The notes beneath the pieces were generated by a model. It saw only the letters and a program-made list of their open reading frames with translations, made no database searches and was not told the origin of the DNA. Of a stretch of 64,000 nt of DNA, positions 62,206-64,000 are shown piece by piece. Origin of the DNA: Ruminococcus flavefaciens (lineage in GTDB: Bacteria; Bacillota; Clostridia; Oscillospirales; Ruminococcaceae); the NCBI RefSeq assembly GCF_900119075.1, contig NZ_FPIP01000004.1, positions 245,299-309,298 on the forward strand. The letters run 5' to 3'. The first letter of the stretch is position 1, and each line of letters starts with the position of its first letter. The translations under genes and the position numbers were made by a program.

Positions 62206-62772
62206 TTATAGTCCAAGTCCGTATCCTGCACCGATACCTATCGCAGCGGCAAGAAGTATCAGCTTTATGGGGTGTACCTTTTTGAACACAAGAACTGTGC
62301 TCAAAGCGAATATCCCAAGGAACAGCCAGAAGCTTACGGACGAGAAAGCTGCTGTCTGCAATCCGTTTGGGAAGAACACTGTTCTTGCCACTGACAGGAA
62401 AGCAGTTGCTATCATTCCGATGACCGCAGGCTTCAATCCGCTCATTGCGCCGTTGACAGCCTTGCTGCTTTTGAACTTTTCGTAGCATTTAGCAACAATA
62501 AGGATTATTATAAATGACGGCAGAACAACTCCGAGAGTTGCACATATACCTTCAAGGACTCCGCCTGTTCTGCTGCCGACAAATGTTGCCATATTCACAG
62601 CCAGCGGTCCCGGAGTGCTCTCACTCATTGCTACAAAGTCCACTAATTCTTCTTTGGTCAGCCAGCCCTGACGCTCTGCTTCGGCTTGTATCATGGCTAT
62701 CATTGCATAGCCTCCGCCGAAAGTGAAAGTGCCTATTTTAAAGAACGAGAGAAAAAGCTTAAGGAGTATCAT
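62206..62772 (-). CDS. chrA: ChrA-type chromate transporter half (second)
   Basis: 188 aa from ATG 62772 (MILLKLFLSFFKIGTFTFGG) with GGAGCAAA upstream; the longer frame to 62847 lies inside the first chrA and is rejected. CHR-domain motifs FGGGYAMIAMIQAEAERQ and AMSESTPGPLAVNMATFVGS. Six hydrophobic segments. It overlaps the end of the first half by 14 bases. Short-chain ChrA proteins work as pairs in opposite orientation; chromate or sulfate-like anion export. Confidence 0.92.
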   Translation of the reverse strand: MILLKLFLSFFKIGTFTFGGGYAMIAMIQAEAERQGWLTKEELVDFVAMSESTPGPLAVNMATFVGSRTGGVLEGICATLGVVLPSFIIILIVAKCYEKFKSSKAVNGAMSGLKPAVIGMIATAFLSVARTVFFPNGLQTAAFSSVSFWLFLGIFALSTVLVFKKVHPIKLILLAAAIGIGAGYGLGL

Positions 62773-63316
62773 GCGTTTGCTCCTTTCTGCGTATTGCCGA
62801 CCATATAATGCCGAATACTGCACAGCCAACAAGTACGAATACTGCATCTATCTTTGCAAAGGCAGTCAGTAAAAATGTCACACCCATAATGAAATACGCA
62901 AATGCGCCCTTTTTAGCTGCCTTGAACATCGACCACAGAGCTTTCAGTATCAACGCAAGCACAGCGGCTCTTATGCCCATGAATGCGTACTTCACAGCTC
63001 TGAACTCCTGAAAATGATGAAGCACCAATGATATCAGAGAGATTATCAGGAAAGAAGGCAGAACAACTCCGAGAGTGGCAAGGCAGGCTCCGATAAAGCC
63101 TGCTGTCCTGTAGCCGACAAAAGTTGCGGCGTTTATTGCGATAGGTCCGGGAGTAGACTCCGCTATTGCAACTATTTCAAGTATATCCTTTTCTTCCATC
63201 CATTTTTTGTTTGTGCAGACCTCGCGCTGTATGAGCGGTATCATAGCGTATCCGCCGCCGAATGTAAATGCTCCTATTTTCATAAATGTCAGGAACAGAT
63301 CAAGTTTTTTATTCAA
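62759..63316 (-). CDS. chrA: ChrA-type chromate transporter half (first)
   Basis: 185 aa from TTG 63316, because the GTG at 63346 lies at the promoter's -10 region. Starts LNKKLDLFLTFMKIGAFTFG and has FGGGYAMIPLIQREVCTNKK and AIAESTPGPIAINAATFVGY. Six hydrophobic segments. Partner of the following gene. Confidence 0.9.
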   Translation of the reverse strand: MNKKLDLFLTFMKIGAFTFGGGYAMIPLIQREVCTNKKWMEEKDILEIVAIAESTPGPIAINAATFVGYRTAGFIGACLATLGVVLPSFLIISLISLVLHHFQEFRAVKYAFMGIRAAVLALILKALWSMFKAAKKGAFAYFIMGVTFLLTAFAKIDAVFVLVGCAVFGIIWSAIRRKEQTHDTP

Positions 63317-63337
63317 AATCGAATCACCCGAAATCAA

Positions 63338-63366
63338 GTATATCACACCAAGATGAGTGTGTCAAT
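63338..63366 (-). promoter_or_regulatory. Promoter of the chrA pair
   Basis: Minus strand TTGACA (63361-63366), 17 bases, TATACT (63338-63343). The remainder of the 63347-63638 gap shows no gene. Confidence 0.82.
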
Positions 63367-63638
63367 TGTAGATTTGTATTCTGAGCAATCGATAAGCTTA
63401 TTGACAATATCACACAGATGTGTTGTGATCTGTCCAAGCACTTACAGGTACTGAAAATGACAAATAAAAAGACGCAGCGTGTACCTGAAAGAGTATGCCT
63501 GAGCCCATGACTTCGTAATAATCCAGAGAACTTTAACTGAATTACACATGAACATGGTTATATATGCTTGATAACAAGAAGCGCCTGATGACGGCAAATA
63601 CTTTTACAGTATATGATCGCTCGCCTGAATGCATTTGC

Positions 63639-63667
63639 TTGCTTTTGTTTAAATAATATGATATAAT
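63639..63667 (+). promoter_or_regulatory. Promoter of the partial third GH3 gene
   Basis: TTGCTT (63639-63644), 17 bases, TATAAT (63662-63667), identical in layout to the promoter at 56956-56984 on the other strand. Confidence 0.82.
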
Positions 63668-63736
63668 ATTAACATTAACTGATGGACTAAAATTACAATA
63701 TCAGATATAATTTCAAACGTACCGAAAGGAGCAGAC

Positions 63737-64000
63737 ATGAGAAAAGCAATCGCATTATTACTTCCGCTGGCGCTGTTGGCTTCAACAGTCTCATGTGCGG
63801 AGAAAAAAACAAACTCATCATCATCAGATACGGCGACTGAATCGGAAATTGAAATCGCTTCCGACAGCACAGTTAAGGATCACGGTCCGAAATATCAGAG
63901 ATACGCTTCTATGACTCCCGAGGAGATCGTAGGTGAGCTTACTCTCGAACAGAAAGCAAACCAAATGGTTCAGCCTGCGGTCTACAACATCACTACTGAT
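63737..64000 (+). CDS. GH3 beta-glycosidase lipoprotein, 5' part (cut by window end)
   Basis: 88 codons are visible. MRKAIALLLPLALLASTVSC with lipobox, then EIEIASDSTVKDHGPKYQRY and ASMTPEEIVGELTLEQKANQ. Apart from four substitutions near residues 4-27 it equals the N-terminus of the 833-aa GH3 at 54385-56886, which lies in inverted orientation, and the upstream ~100 bases are also nearly identical. The rest of the gene is outside the window. Confidence 0.9.
   Translation, partial: MRKAIALLLPLALLASTVSCAEKKTNSSSSDTATESEIEIASDSTVKDHGPKYQRYASMTPEEIVGELTLEQKANQMVQPAVYNITTD

Overview
The window looks like a low-to-mid GC fibre-degrading Ruminococcus of the R. albus / R. flavefaciens group. The evidence is the dockerin-bearing secreted enzymes: a GH10 xylanase with a Thr-rich linker, a GH43 enzyme, a GH9-like protein and a CotH-domain protein. 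Lipoprotein GH3 beta-glycosidases, a fructose PTS and sigma-A promoters of the TTGACA-N17-TATAAT type fit the same group. Species assignment is inference.

Layout. 1-600: 5'-truncated sce7726-like gene that runs into a bioA gene missing its 3' third. 486-3671: biotin block (bioY-bioB-bioD-truncated bioA, minus strand) behind a BirA-type operator. 3808-4069: relic plus a tRNA-3'-end-like repeat. 4126-9860: fructose PTS operon fruR-fruK-fruA-ptsH-ptsI (minus). 9961-11570: recombinase relics. 11921-14279: histidine kinase and response regulator. 14627-18353: YtrA-type GntR regulator, ABC transporter and CPBP protease. 18625-22718: LysR divergent from flavodoxin, aldo/keto reductase and a DXS-like transketolase. 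22891-25686: CotH/LTD/dockerin protein. 26558-31756: six-gene redox and hydrolase operon (minus), divergent from a LysR gene, ending in a lipoprotein that fuses a cyclophilin-like domain, a dockerin and an aldo/keto reductase. 33129-43559: GNAT, GH43-dockerin, beta-lactamase-like protein, metallophosphoesterase, interrupted iron alcohol dehydrogenase and two flavodoxin-type reductases. 44245-45522: recombinase, activase and TauE/SafE gene remains. 45807-50544: SH3 membrane protein and a very large GH9-like protein. 50643-54251: relic, MFS transporter, TetR and a chimeric esterase. 54385-64000: two GH3 genes and the start of a third, YbaK-type deacylase, GH10 xylanase, GNAT and a chrA pair.

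The plant cell-wall genes form a dispersed polysaccharide-degradation set: xylan (GH10, GH43), beta-glucosides or xylosides (GH3), acetylated pectin (PAE-like half of the esterase) and a GH9-like protein that appears to have lost catalytic residues. The two LysR-controlled clusters share a flavoprotein / aldo-keto reductase theme.

The window is densely scarred by mobile-element remains. The 3' end of one small serine resolvase occurs four times, the C-terminal end of a larger serine recombinase four times, a TGCACACG repeat four times, and a tRNA-3'-end-like repeat three times. They sit almost exclusively at operon boundaries. Several genes carry single frameshifts or single stops. Some of the frameshifts lie in or next to short homopolymer runs, so sequencing error cannot be excluded for them.
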